From: Trichoplax sp. H2
Taxonomy: Eukaryota > Placozoa > Uniplacotomia > Trichoplacea
DNA length: 64,000 bases
Direction: 5' to 3'
NCBI GenBank assembly: GCA_003344405.1
Contig: NOWV01000275.1
Coordinates: 1 to 64,000, forward strand
Shown: positions 1 to 13,800 of the stretch, in pieces
Layout: every line of letters begins with the position of its first letter
Numbering within the stretch: the first letter of the stretch is position 1
The notes under the pieces: generated by a model
What the model was told of the DNA's origin: nothing
Databases searched by the model: none
The model's input: only the letters and a program-made list of their open reading frames with translations
Made by a program: the position numbers and the translations under genes

Positions 1-106
1 ATTGTAATATTTCTTTTCTTGCAAAGCTGTAGAACAACAAAATGCAGAATAGGGCTACGGTTATCCGTCGCTCTCTTGTCTACTACTGTATTAAAACTCC
101 ACTTAC

Positions 107-1721
107 CTTTCTGTTGTACGTCTTGATTGTTGTGACTGCCGTCGATAGTATTTGCTGGCGCTGTGACGTTGTTGGTTTGATTCGGTTGAAACAGTTTAAC
201 GATACTTTTGATCCAATTTCTCGCTATTGATGTCGACGATTTCTGCTTCTGGAGAGTGATTTCGATATTCTTTTCTATCCTTGTAACTAGGCCATCATTT
301 CCGCTTAAGGCTGCGATCTGGAGTGACTTGTGAAAATGATCCACAGCCTGATCGTACTTGCCTTGGCATCTATAGACAACTCCTATGTTGTCATATGAGC
401 TGGCAACATCGGGATGATTTTGACCAAGGACTGACAATTCAATTTGCAGTGACTTGTGCAACATATCCACAGCCTGATCGTACTTGCCTTGGCCATAATA
501 GACACATCCTATGCTGTTATATGAGTTGGCAACATCGGGGTGATTGTGACCAAGGACTGACAATCGAATTTGCAGTGACTTGTCATACATCTCCACAGCC
601 TGATCGTACTTGCCTTGGTGATGATAGACAGCTCCTATGTTGTTATATGACCACGCAACATCAGGATGATTGTGACCAAGGACTGACAATCGAATTTGCA
701 GTGACTTGTCATACATCTCCACAGCCTGATCGTACTTGCCTTGGCGACGATAGACAGCTCCTATGTTGTGATATGACCACGCAACATCAGGATGATTGTG
801 ACCAAGGACTGACAATCCAATTTGCAGTGACTTGTGCAACATCTCCACAGCCTGATCGATCTTGCCTTGGTGATGATAGACAACTCCTATGTTGTTATAT
901 GAGCTGGCAACATCGGGATGATTGTGACCAAGGACTGACAATCGAATTTGCAGTGACTTGTCATACATATCCATAGCCTGATCGATCTTGCCTTGGTCAT
1001 GATAGACAGCTCCTATGTTGTTATATGAGCTGGCAACATCGGGATGATTGTGACCAAGGACTGACAATCGAATTTGCAGTGACTTGTCATACATCTCCAC
1101 AGCTTGATCGTACTTGCCTTGGTCATGATAGACACCTCCTATGTTGTTATATGAGTTGGCAACATGGGGATGATTGTGACCAAGAACTGACAATCGAATT
1201 TGCAGTGACTTATCGGACATATCCAGACATAAGTCAAGCTTGCGCAAGTCCAAGTAGACGCACCCAATTTGATGATAACTATCGGCAAGACGAGCATCCT
1301 TTTCGTCTAAGCATTTTAATTTCATTTCCAACGATTTCTTACCGTCTTGCAGTGCTCCGTTGTAATCCCCTTGGCGTCTCTTAATCTCGCTTTTTCTTAG
1401 TAAACATTGAGCCATGCGCACTTTATCTTGCAGTTTAGTAGCCACAGTTTGTCCCTTTTTACTCCAATCAACAGCTTCCTTGAATTGATATTGTAAAGTG
1501 TAAATGTCACAAAGACCAAGATAAATATCGCATGCAAGTCGATCAATATCCGCACTAGGATTCGACAACGAAGCAATCGCATCGACAGCTTGTGTATAAC
1601 AAGATAGTCCGTCCACCAACTGGAAGGCAGTCTTGCATGAGTTGCCCTTGTCGTACAGTGATTGTATACGGGTATGGTGAGGAAGTCCACTCGTGGAACA
1701 GACAGATTCATCATCAGCCAT
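107..1721 (-). CDS. TPR-repeat protein, kinesin-light-chain-like (5' coding exon, partial)
   Basis: Read on the minus strand from ATG at 1721, one frame stays open to the left edge. About 170 N-terminal residues (start MADDESVCSTSG) are helical and TPR-like, for example QFKEAVDWSKKGQTVATKL. About eight 42-residue repeats follow, with a core like SLQIRLSVLGHNHPDVA then SYNNIGAVYHDQGKYDQAVE, the kinesin-light-chain/TPR_12 pattern. The tail after the repeats is less regular. A perfect donor (AAAG then GTAAGT, complement of 101-106) suggests the exon ends at 107 in phase 1, with the rest of the gene off-window. The start is chosen because TGCAG then GAAAAG lies just before the ATG, as expected for an acceptor after a non-coding first exon. 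TPR arrays are protein-binding scaffolds; the partner cannot be told. There is no kinesin-light-chain coiled coil, so this is not a true KLC. Confidence 0.85.
312..1211 (-). repeat. Tandem array of about eight 126-bp TPR-coding units
   Basis: The motif CTGACAAT recurs at 431, 557, 683, 809, 935, 1061 and 1187, exactly 126 bp apart, with a more divergent eighth unit near 312. Each unit encodes one 42-residue TPR. Units differ at only a few positions, so the array is young or is kept uniform by gene conversion. The high identity also keeps the antisense strand open (323-976, 1025-1384), which is a shadow and not a gene. Confidence 0.9.
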
Positions 1722-1727
1722 CTTTTC

Positions 1728-2440
1728 CTGCACTCAATTCAATAGTATGTGAGTTAAAGACTTGAACGACAGGTTAGAGACAAATAAGATTTAAATCAAG
1801 CTTCGTTGCAACCATTCATGACTAATCATCGGATCGATATTATCTCCATGTATTAATGAGATTATGTCGGAATGGTTGTACTTGCGTGCTAGTCGTAGTT
1901 CAACACAACAACATCAATTATTCCATTATAGACAATTTTCAAGCATCAATAAATCAACTTCTACAATATCGTCTATCAATTTCGCATGGAAGATTATCCG
2001 AAAATCATTCTATCAATCTCTGTAAATGATTACTGAAGACAACGCTATCGGACAATCGTGTGCTGACATCAATGCCAAACTAAATCCAAGGAGTAGACTA
2101 ATTTACGTATACATTAACAAAATGCACTCCAGCTTCCAAACAGATTATACTCATAATCATAATAACCATCAAACAGCAATCGTTTTATTCTAACAGACAA
2201 CAGCAAATGAATGCTAGCCACATCAATGATAGTGCAAAATAAGAAAGGATGCTTATAATATAGTTTCGTTGGCGTCGTTTACCTATCTTTCATTTCTATT
2301 TTTACTTGAAATACAATGTATAATGATGGATACCCAAACGGAATAGGTCACTTACCAATAGATGTTTTAAAAATCGGCTAATAACAACTTGATGATTTTG
2401 CTGTGACGTCGATTTAATTCTATCAATCCGACTGCGCGCT
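1728..2440 (-). other. Probable 5' UTR intron and first exon of the TPR gene
   Basis: On the minus strand CTATTG then GTAAGTG gives a strong donor (GTAAGT is the complement of 2350-2355), and TGCAG then GAAAAGATG an acceptor (AG at 1728-1729). Together they define a 628-nt intron at 1728-2355, with a non-coding first exon starting at 2356 and reaching roughly 2430-2440. A TGACGTCG sequence near 2403-2410 resembles a CRE half-match and could lie in the promoter. The transcription start is unknown. Confidence 0.4.
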
Positions 2441-5400
2441 GCTTATTGCAAACAGGAGCAAGTGGATAAAAAGAGAATCGACAGGTGACATAAAACTCTA
2501 CTCGGCTAAACAGCTCTATCCCATATCAGCGATTACAGACTACTAACTCATTGGTTATTTCGTACCTATAAGTACTCCTTGCAAAGTCCTGTATGAGGAA
2601 GGACACTATTGATAACCATGAAGCTTGCTTGGCTAGAAATCCCAGTTGACACCTGCAGCTATGCCGCGCTTTTACTCTTTAGTCCCATATGGATGATGTA
2701 ATAGCCGACGGATAAAGGTTGCTATAGTAACTGCGCCATTAAGTTAGGGTTTTATTAATTAACTTATGCTTTGCTAGGTCTTCTATATTATATTGCTGTA
2801 CCGCGTACTGGTAGTCCCCTCTTTAGTATATAGTTTATATCGCTATATTATGATCTTATGGCGACGCCTAAATTAAACTACATAATTCAATCTATTGACG
2901 AAAAACTGAATGTATACTCAAAGCTCTCGTGGCTGACCATTGATTGAACTACTGACCTTTAAATTTCTACATTATCCATGATCGACACTTGTTGATTACT
3001 TGAATATGTGGGCTCTCTCTGCATAAGGTAGATGCACCGTAAGCGTCCACCAAAATGGGTAATAGCCTTAAATATCCTTTAATTGTAATTCTTAATTATT
3101 AATATATACGTTAAAATACCTATACAGAACAGAGAAAAGATACTAAAGCTCATATACAATCATCTTGGCAGGATTCTACAAAATACCTTTTAGTAGGTGT
3201 ATTTATATAAGGCTTGTGATAAGCTGCGGCTCTCGTTTGCAAAAATTAATATAAGAACATATTTCTACGATCGTATTTTTGTTGATAAGAAATATTCTTC
3301 ATTCTGTTCTATTCAGTCTTGGTAACCCTAAAACCCTAATCGAAAACTAAATATCCATACCAAATAATTATTGTAATACCGCTACTTTATGCAGCATATG
3401 AGTATAGTGCACTTTGTTCCTATACGATTTTTTTTTAGTGGTTTACTTCTCATTTCTACTTTCGACTCCAATCATCTTCCAAACCGTAACGTGGGACAAC
3501 TAAATATTGTTAAAGGGCTACAACTAGCGGGAATTTTATGTTATTTTTAAATAAAATTAGGTTTCTTTGCAACGACTTGTGCATAGTCATAAGACCTTAT
3601 GAAAGTAAAACAGCTCTAATTTGTATTAGTTTATTAAATACGAGTTTAAGATTAACCTACGAGTATCTTCCCTACCGAATTTCTATTTCTTGTTAGCTTA
3701 GTAAGCCGTCAATGATGTTATTTGTAAAAGTTCATTGGCATTATGCCAATGAATTATTGCATGGGTAGATAACTAACCAGATACATCAACAACGGATTAC
3801 AACATTGGATATGCAATAAAACGGATTAATCACTTGACTAATCAGCAGTAGCGTATTCTACTTTGATTGGCAACAGGCATCCAATACAGGCATTGCATTA
3901 CAACAAGGCACTAACCTCTCAGCACTTACGCTCGCTGCATTCTCGCGCCAAAGAAGCTTCTTAGTCAACAAGTTCAGCTTCGATCCATGGTCACAGAACT
4001 CATTCTCAAGGATAGGTTATCATTTCTACGAGGATACCTCAACAGTTTTCAACAACCAAGAGAAGTATTTTATGATCGGAGTAGAGTAAAGTAAGATCAA
4101 ATTAAAATCTCCTGACAGGATTGGCGTGAGTACTGCTTGGCCTGATTGCAAATTGCATGCTATAGATACAAGATGTAATCCTTCATACACTCTGGAAGCA
4201 CTGCAATCCATAGCAATTCCGTATGATTACTACCTTAATTTTATTCAATAATTAAGAATCAATAAATTGTTAATATACACCATTTAAAGAAAATTGTTTA
4301 GTATCCTTTATAAACTGTTCGACAAATGACAGTAAAAAATCAACGGAATACAGTAGCGCACGATGAAGATGATATCAAGCGATTCAGCAAGATGGCTTAG
4401 TTATTGGACTCATCATCGATGATGATCGCCAATAAAACAGTGGCCAACAGTAATTTCTGTCATCGGAAGAACAATCTTCATATTAATTCAAAGAGGATAA
4501 AAGATGTAACATATAAAGAATCATCTACGCTTACTTCTCGTATGCACTAATTTGCACTACTTTAACATAGCTGTCGAAGGCACGCTAATGTTGGCTTCAG
4601 ACAATAGAGCTAAAATGGACATGGTTGGTACTTTTATCAACTACATGGAGGAGAATTGCCTAGTCTATGCTGTACATGCATGCTTACAAATTATTTCTAG
4701 TCAAAATAATATACCAATCTCAGCTCTAAAAATGCTGCACGGTGCAAAATGGAGCAAAGAATTTGGACAGACTCCACGCTGTACTATGTAATTTTAAGTA
4801 AACTTACTTCTTAAAGCTTCCTAAACTGTTTCTACATGAAGTTGATACCAATGCAATAAGTTCAAAACTAATATTGAGCAGCTAACTAGTAATATCAGGG
4901 TAACTTGCTCAACTCTGGTTAAAACAGGTCATGACATTTTACAGGTGCACTAGCTGTACTACCATCTTGTACCAAGTACTAACTCGTCTAAAATAATCAA
5001 GACTGGAGCATTCTCGTGGAAGCTGATATGCTATCGAAACTGCGATTTGATGCAGTACACTAATGCATTCTAGCTTATAAACTGTCCGTTTACTGTACAA
5101 GACTAATCAATTTCTCCATGAGGAGTACTAGAGTAGCTTCTCAAACTTGGGTAATAGCCACAAAGATTGTAACCGCTCCATGACCAGTGGCGCTCGATGA
5201 TTACAGGAAAGGTGCCGATGGTGTAATTTAAACGAACCATAGACGGATTCAACATGATTTTATTCATTTGATCTTCCATTTACTCAAATTATTCAAGAGT
5301 CTTTTACTCGTTTTAGCTCATACTGTCTTGATGAAATGTCGTACAAATTGGCAGGACAAGCCCGGAGTGAGATGGAAAGATCAAATACAGTCGTTGCCAT

Positions 5401-6486
5401 GAATGTGAAAATTTTGCCTTGCCAATGTTACAATTTTCCAACCTATGGCTATATTGTTTGGTTCAGCGATTTAGTCTATGGACCATTGACTATACAATTT
5501 ATGCAAGGTATGCTCTATCGTAGTCATCAGGTGTTGCTACACAGACATGGTCTTGAACGATCTTCAATGGATTTCTTGAGTGGCTTATAACCAAGTAGAG
5601 AAATGGTTGGTCGCAAGGATGTTGGATGAAAGTAAGTTAGTAGTAAATTCGTGTTTTGTCCAAATAATGATTGGCTTACTCTACTATGTTATAATGGTCG
5701 TTTAATCTATCTCTAAATAAGTACAGTTTTATTTAATTATTTTATAGTTTAACTCGATTACATCACCTTTGGCTGTAGGACTGAATGCATTTTTCCTTAG
5801 TTTACTACCGGTTACAGTGAGTCCCCATGTAATAACAGTAAAGCAATTTCGCCTTAATTTCGTACTTCGTAGCAATCATGACTAGAAGCTATTCACAGTC
5901 GATAACTGGCATTTAACTAGCTCTTCTTGCAATTCAATATAGCAAAAGATTTCTTTATTGTCAGGATCTTTATGACTTTCATAAAAGTAGGTTAATTCTA
6001 CCGTCTGAAACAACGTCACTTTGCATAAAATAGCACAGCATGAACAAGTTTAACTCACAATTAGTACAAGCAAAAATGAATAGAAACCGTAATTAAGAAA
6101 CGCTTTAGAATATTTTACAATTATAAATGTTTTATCCTTCACCAGCAATTTATAAGTGCTCCATAAGTATTTAAAGTAAATTTATGATGCTTATCATGTT
6201 GTCATTTCGTTGTGGACAGGAATAAAATGTTAAAAACTTAATTTTTACATCAGCAGATTCTTACACAAAACGTGATTGTGATGGCGAAGCTGAAAGATTG
6301 AAATCAATCACATTGAGCATTGCTAATATTGTCCATCAAATTGTTGGTTTATTTCAACCAAGGCAAAATAAAACATTATTTTCTTATAACGCTAATTATT
6401 TTGATCATGAAAAAATGCAAATAAGCACAAATAGACCATCAATCAATTAGAATCTACACTAAAGTAGACGAAAGAAGATTAGTCCT
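2441..6486. other. Gene-free stretch, nothing recognised
   Basis: AT-rich sequence with short open frames only. The longest plus-strand ones, at 4552-4791 (79 codons) and 5336-5590 (84 codons), have no recognisable motif and no convincing splice context. No RNA gene, transposon end or strong repeat was seen. Confidence 0.5.
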
Positions 6487-6743
6487 CTAGGAATTTTGTT
6501 CGTTTGGGATAATAATATCATTTCTGCCAATCGTTTTCAAAGCGTTCCGCAATAGATTAAGGGTAGCATTTGGGCATTTCCTTCTATACCACTGATTCAG
6601 CGATTGGATGGCACTGTTATAGGCATGACCACGATGTTTTGCTTCGATAACCTCAGTATCAATCGTTGGATCTAGGACTGTTGCTAATTTTGTCCAGTCT
6701 ACACCAACACAACTAGCGATCGAGTGAAAATAGTTTCTAGGAT
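6487..6743 (-). CDS. Terminal exon encoding a death domain
   Basis: The minus strand reads from an acceptor (TCTTATAG, AG at 6744-6745) to a TAG stop at 6487-6489. The peptide includes GVDWTKLATVLDPTID, then AIQSLNQWYRRKCPNATL, then LLRNALKTIGRNDI. The spacing of W-xx-LA, the central leucines, Q-x-L-x-x-W and the final L-xx-GR-x-D fits helices 2-6 of a death domain, a protein-interaction fold of apoptotic and NF-kB-type adaptors, UNC5-type receptors and ankyrins. The exon starts in phase 1 (needing one upstream base), which matches the end of the small exon at 7142-7168. The rest of the protein was not identified, so the subfamily is unknown. Confidence 0.75.
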
Positions 6744-7141
6744 CTATAAGACACGAATAAAATATATATTACCACATAAGTCATCTTAAAATTACAAATT
6801 GAAAATATCTTATCATAGACTAGCCGAACCCGCATACGCAGCTGTGTGCTATCAATATGACTCAATAATTTAAGGAAATACCACATGATTTAAATGTGGA
6901 TACATTTGTTTTAATTGAACCTAATTCATTTCACTTATTGTTGGATACTCACAAATAAAGTAGTGGAGTAGTAGTTTATATGTTCTAATTATAATTTGAA
7001 ATATTCGTTGGCATTCTAATTAGCTAGCAGAACTTTGTGCGATAATATCATACATAATAATCACTTCTAGTCACTATTATAATTAAATGAGCAAATGAAT
7101 TACTATAATTATGAATAGAAAACGATTTAATTAACACTTAC

Positions 7142-7168
7142 CGTCATCTTTCACATTATCCTTCGGCT
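7142..7168 (-). CDS. 27-nt upstream exon of the death-domain gene
   Basis: On the minus strand a pyrimidine tract and TTTAG precede 27 nt, followed by a strong GTAAGT donor (complement of 7136-7141). Read as AG-CCG-AAG, it encodes about PKDNVKDD and ends in phase 1, joining the death-domain exon in frame as PKDNVKDDDPRNYF. The acidic, polar peptide suits the linker before a death domain. Evidence is splice sites and phase only. Confidence 0.5.
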
Positions 7169-7258
7169 CTAAAGGAATGAAATAAAGAAGAGGAATAATA
7201 AATTGGCAGTTCTATGTTCATGTAATTTGTAGGGGTTAGCTAATCGTAGAAAGCTTAC

Positions 7259-7285
7259 TGGACAAACTATGAGGCACTGTCGGTA
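7259..7285 (-). CDS. Possible further small exon of the death-domain gene
   Basis: ATACAG as acceptor and GTAAGC as donor (complement of 7253-7258) bracket 27 nt encoding about PTVPHSLS. It ends in phase 1, which fits the exon at 7142-7168. No exon further upstream was recognised. This is a weak call. Confidence 0.25.
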
Positions 7286-10200
7286 CTGTATTGGACAGTA
7301 TACTGTGTACAGTATGCTACTGCTACGATTGAACTTGTAGACTAGACATCACAAATAGTTGAAAATAGTCTATGTATCAGTATGGAAATAAACTCAAACA
7401 GGTTACTAAGAATAAGAAAGTCTGGACGTCTGGATGTACGGATCTCTTCGGAGTTGGGACATCCTCTGGTAGTATGGAAGACTATTATTTCAGCGTGACT
7501 TGTATACTGGTGGAGCCGACCGTACACGTAGTAGTGACTGTTGGTTTGTATTCGAAATTTGAAAGAAATCAAATAACTCAATTATAATGCGGTAAAAGTG
7601 GGGGAAAAAAAGCATCTAGTGCCAATTAATCAGAGTTATCGTCATCTGTATTCGTGAAATTTTAGCTAAATTCAAAGTAAATGCCTTCAAAATTGAATGG
7701 CCTAATTGAAGGGCTATCGCTGAACAATTCTCGACTAGTATATACGCCTATAGGGCTCGCCACACCTACGAAATAGCGGTCTAATGAAGGCTACATTTCT
7801 TGAACTTTTGAAAAGATGCCAGCGATGAACGGTCTAAAAAGAAGGGCATCTCTTATTTCGATTTCAGTTTGTAGAGATCCCTGCACAAGGCTGATGTAGT
7901 TTTGATGTAATGGACTGTACAATACTCAATAATTCTACTCAATGTCCAGCTCTATCCTCACTAATGAGGATCCGAAAAGCATCAATTCGAGTCAAAGTGG
8001 AACCGTGAACAGGCGTCAAACTGATTTTGATTTTAAAGCCTCTCTGCCTTCCATTAGGATTAACCAATTTCCATAGGCTGGGTTTAAAAAAATAGCATCA
8101 ACACGCTTCAAATTGTGAATCAGCTTTCATATCGAGCCACTGGTTGTCTTGCCTCTCAATCTTCAAGTATATGTTGTATGGAAGCCAGATCTGCAATGGG
8201 GTTGTCAGTCCTATTGATGATCAAATAAAATCCAAGCCCATTTGATCGTCATCTTATGACCTGTTTATAATGCCGATATTATATAAGTTGAATCTTGTTC
8301 ATCATTCTAATTTGCTCCGATAATAAAAGTGATTGCAATTGCTATTAAAGTAGGTATTCCACTGCTTTAGGGTATAACTTTATTCACTAATACGGTATAA
8401 TGCGTCAAATCGAGCTAGTTTATATCCAATGAATATCATTTCTAACATTACCCTCCAGTTGAAGTATTTACATACATGTAGACGTGTTGTGATGAACCTT
8501 TTTAATTTATTAACCTCTAAGGTTTGCAATCTACTAGCTCAAAATTGACCCAGCTATGCTACATCACATCATGCTTTACTTCATTTTTCATTTTACTGTC
8601 AAAATATGTTATCCTTGTAATAGGCTAATATGGCTACGCGCGTATTGCGCACCAAGCGATAGTGAGTCTGTCATTACTTAAGAAGGAACGGATATCGTTC
8701 TAGTTTAACTGAAGAGAAATAGAGCAGGAAATTATTGACAAAACTTCGCATAGACTACTAGTCAATATGTCAAGCTAATTAGAGATTTTCTTGATTGTAG
8801 CTAAATGGAAGATGCTGTAATTACTTCATCGAGGTTCATTATTTGTCATTAGATTGCTTCCAAACTGCCGTTGTAACTACAAAATTTTCTCTTTCAAGGC
8901 ATTCATAGCGCTAACGCAGAATAGATTAATTGGAAAATGTAAATGTATTTATTCTGTTGTAAGGTCATCATTCCGTTGTAAAATAAGATTTGTTCGCAAT
9001 GTGATAATTACAACCGTCTCTAGATAGGGAATGAAATTATTCATTAAAATTAAATTAAGTTCTATTTGCAAAATAGCAAATTTAGTGTCTAGGTACGGTA
9101 GCTGTTAATTTAGTGATTGCTCTCTTGTCTTAAATCATAAGATCCAGCGATAATTATAATTAACGTTGCTCTATCTATTTATCTTAATAGTATTAGTCCA
9201 GGAGGTAACTTAATAATTTTTAGCCATTTCACGCTATTGCGACATCATAATTAATTAGTAGTCAATATCTTCTCCACAATTATAGTAATTATATATACAG
9301 TATATACACATGTACTCGTGTAGTATGTTGCTGATGTTCTCCATTTCTCCTCATAATACAGCTCATATCCAATGCCATATTCATCAATATATTCCGCACC
9401 ATAGATAATTACTGAAATATTGATTACTTAATACTAGAACGATTGAAATAGATAACAAACCAGGATTAAAAAGATCAAACAACATACCAGAGGGAATTAC
9501 TGAAATACTACTTGCTTAGTACAGCAACGATAGAAATCGCTAAAAGTCATGCATAATCCAATGGATGATAGTCATAATGATTGGATATTTGGGATAGATT
9601 AATAAGCAAGTAACTATGCTCTCTCCATTATTGGTAATCTCTGAATATTTTGAATACTGATTTTAATTCGAAAATAAGCTCTATCTGGACATCGTCCGTA
9701 AGAAACTAACGTTGTATACAAAAACATAAAATCATCCAAGTTTCATATTTTTATTTATTAGAATATGGCATGTTATATTAATTATTGTACTTGCATCCTT
9801 GATTGATTAATTAACTTAATTGATAAATTGATGTAGAATACATTAGTTATTGTTTTCGACTAGATTGAGGAAATATACATTTGTTAGATACCAACATATG
9901 TAGTTTACATTTATAGAACTGTTATACCTAAAGCGAACAATAGATGATAATTTCATCGGAAGTTTATTGTGATGTAGCCTGAATATTGACATTTTCTTGT
10001 GAAACTTTAATTGAATTATCAATCGTTAAGTAGCAATAAATTGTAATGGTTGATATCGTGCCGAGTTATACAGCTTTTAATGCACTTTACTTACAAATTA
10101 TGGCCTATTGATGTACTGTAAACTGAAAACTAATCATAGAAAAATTGTAATTATAAAGAAAAATTTTTTAGCATTGACAAGTTTTTAAAATATTCTGATG

Positions 10201-13200
10201 GAGAATTTAAATAAAATAATCGACGATGATACTTTGCTAATAACCATTTGCGATAACTATCAAGTCAACTTGAGCATTTTTGCATGATAATCAGCAATAT
10301 GAATGAAATTTTTCATTCTGAATTAAAAAAAATACTGGGAGAAATTGATAAATATCCTGACTGTGATAGAAAATGCGCTGTCAGGCTACTTACAATAAAA
10401 ATCATAATACATTAAGAACTGATGGTTAAAAAATAGTTTATTATTATTAAAGATATTAAATTGGACAGAAAACAGAATTACAGACCTAATAGTTCTCTTG
10501 ATAACTTGACTCGCTATTTCGAAATCCTATCGACCATTTATAGTTCATCAGTTTGAAAAATATAACTAGAGTAGAAATAGGCCAAATTAGCTTTGATACA
10601 TCTATTTAATGCATTCACAATAGAAATTTATTGCCTCCTTCATAAGAGTTTGAATAATTTCCGAAGGCATTTTTGGTTAAATTCGTGCATGACAACAAGA
10701 GCAAGCTCATAAACAAGCACTAACCGCATATAAAAGTAATAAACCCTTTGATTTGTATCTATTTGCAACTGAAAATCATTGACCCTGTCATTGATTAAAT
10801 AGCAGAATCTATTATAATACTAGTATCCTTGTCAGCTTATGTTTAGAATTGTCAACTATTATACGGCCTTTTACAATATTATGTTTTCCAAAATTTTGCA
10901 ATATGTTGTGATGAAAGAACTGATTCTATTATTAGTAAGGTTAGGGCAGTTTTCAAAGTAAAATTGAATTCTTTACCATTCTTTTCTTTTACAGCGACAT
11001 TTTTATAAAAATTATTTAGTCATCAAAAATTAAGACCAATTATTTATTGACCTCGAAAAAAGCAAAGTGGAAAATATTCTGTAGTACTTGTACATTCATA
11101 CATAATGAAGACGTTATGCAACGTAATGCATTCCATCAGTATATCGGAATATTGGATATAAACGTAATCTTGAATAGGCAAATCGCATTCCTATTATTAG
11201 TATCATTCCGGTAAAATTTTCATTTTAGCCCTTTTAAAGAACTCAATAGCGGCATTAGAATTTGTACAAAGCCAGTTTCAAATGGCCTAATGGCATTGTT
11301 GTCGAATTGATTATTAAATATTCTTCGTGCTATTTATAAAACAAATCGGATATTAAGTACGAAAAATCGGATGTACTTATTGTCTTTGAAACTAAAGAGT
11401 TTACGCGGTTATATTTCTTGAAGGATTGCAAGGATAAAGCTATGATCATCTTTTCATATCGATACAAGTTATCAAAAGGAAGCCATGTAGCTTAATTGAA
11501 TGTCATTTTTTGGTAAAAAGGTTAAACTTATTTGGTTATACTATTTAATAGAAATAGACGAGTATACTCCATGTAAAGTTATTAACATTTTAGCCAATCC
11601 CCCTGGATACTTAACGAAGATTATCGACAGGATATTACCGAATGCAGTATCCTATACAGTTGTGAGGTTCATATCAAAGTTAGGTACTCGATACGAGAGA
11701 TCTTTCTGATAATTTGTAAAACAGTATCATTTATTTAGGTTGCCAATATTACTTCAATACGATATTCAATAGTTTACTCATAGAGCATGAAAGACTGAAT
11801 AAACCAACGAGAACTTTTAACAAAACAATAATAGAGAATATGCTGGTAGGAAATTAAATTAGTATTGATGAATTAGATAATATAAATAAAAGTCATGTTT
11901 CATGGCATCTTTTAAAGAGGTTACTATATTTCTATTGCCCTCCAAATAGGATTTTACTGCATTTATTAAATACGAAGAATAACAGTTAACCCTGTAATAC
12001 TTAATTCCAGTATAGTTATCAACGATTAATTGATGAATGTGACAAATGAATAGATATGCCTGTAAAATCAGATTGTACTATTACCCTTAACGCGATGATC
12101 TAATGTCAATGCTTGTTATCACGAAGTAAACTGTTCCCATATCCTCATTTCATTATCACAATATACGCATCTATTCTAAAGGATCATCCGATAATTCATA
12201 ATGATGTATTATAAATTATTAATTAGCTGATTAGATAGATACAATGCCATTCAAGAAGATTGGCTATATTTCTATCAATTAAAAGATAAAACATCAATTA
12301 AGACACATCATTCTATCTACATAAAATTAAATAATAAAATTGGACAATCAATTGATGATAAAAAATATGATATTAACCTAAAAAATTGAATTGCTTGCGT
12401 TGATCGATTGCAATAATGTATTTTGCAGTTACTATTTGCTTTGGTACGTTGATAATCATTCTTTCAGTAAAGTGAAGACAGCTGATATGTTTTAGGATGA
12501 TTATAAGCATGATCATGCGTGGTAAATCTTGGAATAACACCCTATGAAAGTTATGATCAGCATTATACATGCGGACATTTATTATTAATGCCTATCAATA
12601 TTGAGGCAGCAATTGAACCTTTGTGAAATTGTTTATGATTCTAAGGTATTCTTATCACGAGATAATGAAATGTTGTTGGATAATAAACCCAATGATAACA
12701 GTACAGAAATGATGCTGTAGAACGAACTTTGACAGTATAACCAGACACTTTAGAATCTGATACACTAGTTATTATTGAAGTATAAGAGGTGCATTAATGG
12801 GTTTAATATTTCTTAGTTAGAGCCTAACGACACAATAGTGTCACGACACGAATTTCATGTCCTTTTTGTAGTCTAGCATAAAATCGGGTTATAATAATTT
12901 TTATAAAATTAGTACGTAAACTGATTTTAAATATGTAACTGTAGTATGAGTTTGATGTTTTACATTACGTTGTTAAAGTTGTTATTTCTATCTGAGTTGT
13001 GATAATAAAGTATGATTGCCGTTTAGCAGAAAAATATGATCGAGGATGTTATCGTTTGCTGGCGTCGATTAATTAGTAGTGTTGTCCTTCTCTCAGATAT
13101 TGCAAGTTTGATTGGTGACAATTGATTAAGAGGAAAAATAGCTGAACGCATTGTTACGAGTCTAAGGAATAAAAATATTAATCGTGCATAACATTATGTC

Positions 13201-13374
13201 ATAAGGCATTTGCATTCACTATTATTCAAGATGCATCAAGGCCTGACAAAGATTATCTATTTTTTGAATTCAACTATGGGTATGCAGCCCATGTCTTCTT
13301 TCAATTAAATAGCTTAAATCATCGTTTTCAGTATACATTAAGACTTTTAATGATTATCTCCTTTTCCAGTTAAC
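7286..13374. other. Gene-free stretch, no recognised gene
   Basis: AT-rich DNA with only short open frames on both strands (for example 11500-11709 plus and 12373-12570 minus), none with a known motif. A weak minus-strand coding-like trace at about 7900-8250 and a possible minus-strand exon at 9251-9411 were seen but not accepted. Confidence 0.45.
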
Positions 13375-13800
13375 TTTTGTGCATCCAGTAATATCTTGTA
13401 CTTTGAAGCACAATACTATTTCTAGTATGCTGCAGTTTTTCTATTTTGCTTAAGACAAGTCAAGTTTTTCGAGGACTATCTCATTTCATAGTCTAACTTT
13501 TAGTCATCCAGCAATTTCATTCATTTTAAAGTGCGATATTATTTCTAGTGCGGTATAATTTTCTACTTCAATTAAAATAAGTCAAATCTTTCAAGGACTA
13601 CCTCATTTTATAGTTTAATTTTGGTCATTCAGTAATATCATTCATTTTGAAGTACGATATCATTTGCAGTATGGTACAGTTTTCTACTTTATTTAAGATA
13701 AATCAAGTCTTTCAAGAACTGCCTCATTTTCTAGTCTAACTTAATCATCCAGTAATATCATCCACTTTATAGTACGGTATTATTTCTAGTCTAATTTCCT
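13375..13800. repeat. Degenerate tandem repeat, about 121 bp x 4
   Basis: The phrase CATCCAGTAATATC and variants recurs near 13383, 13505, 13626 and 13746. Each copy is followed by an AAGTACGATAT-like and a TTTCTAGT-like block, a run resembling TTTCTACTTTATTTAAG, and CTCATTT. Copies are diverged and non-coding. Confidence 0.75.

Noticed and set aside
323-1384. Long plus-strand Cys-rich repetitive open frames
   Set aside because: They are the antisense of the TPR array. The minus-strand frame gives a canonical 42-residue TPR and the plus strand gives no known fold.
7342-7587. Overlapping open frames on both strands (79 and 71 codons)
   Set aside because: Neither shows a domain, splice context or composition that favours it over the other.
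7900-8250. Minus-strand traces resembling a LINE endonuclease (for example RIDAFRILISEDRAGH, and NPAYGNW in another frame)
   Set aside because: The trace needs several frame changes and crosses stop codons. The resemblance is too short to call without a profile search.
9251-9411. Minus-strand possible terminal exon (AATATTTCAG acceptor, about 52 codons, with GAEYIDEYGIGYELYYEEKW)
   Set aside because: It has a fair acceptor and an open frame, but no upstream exon, no recognised domain and a Tyr/Ile-rich end typical of AT-rich chance frames.
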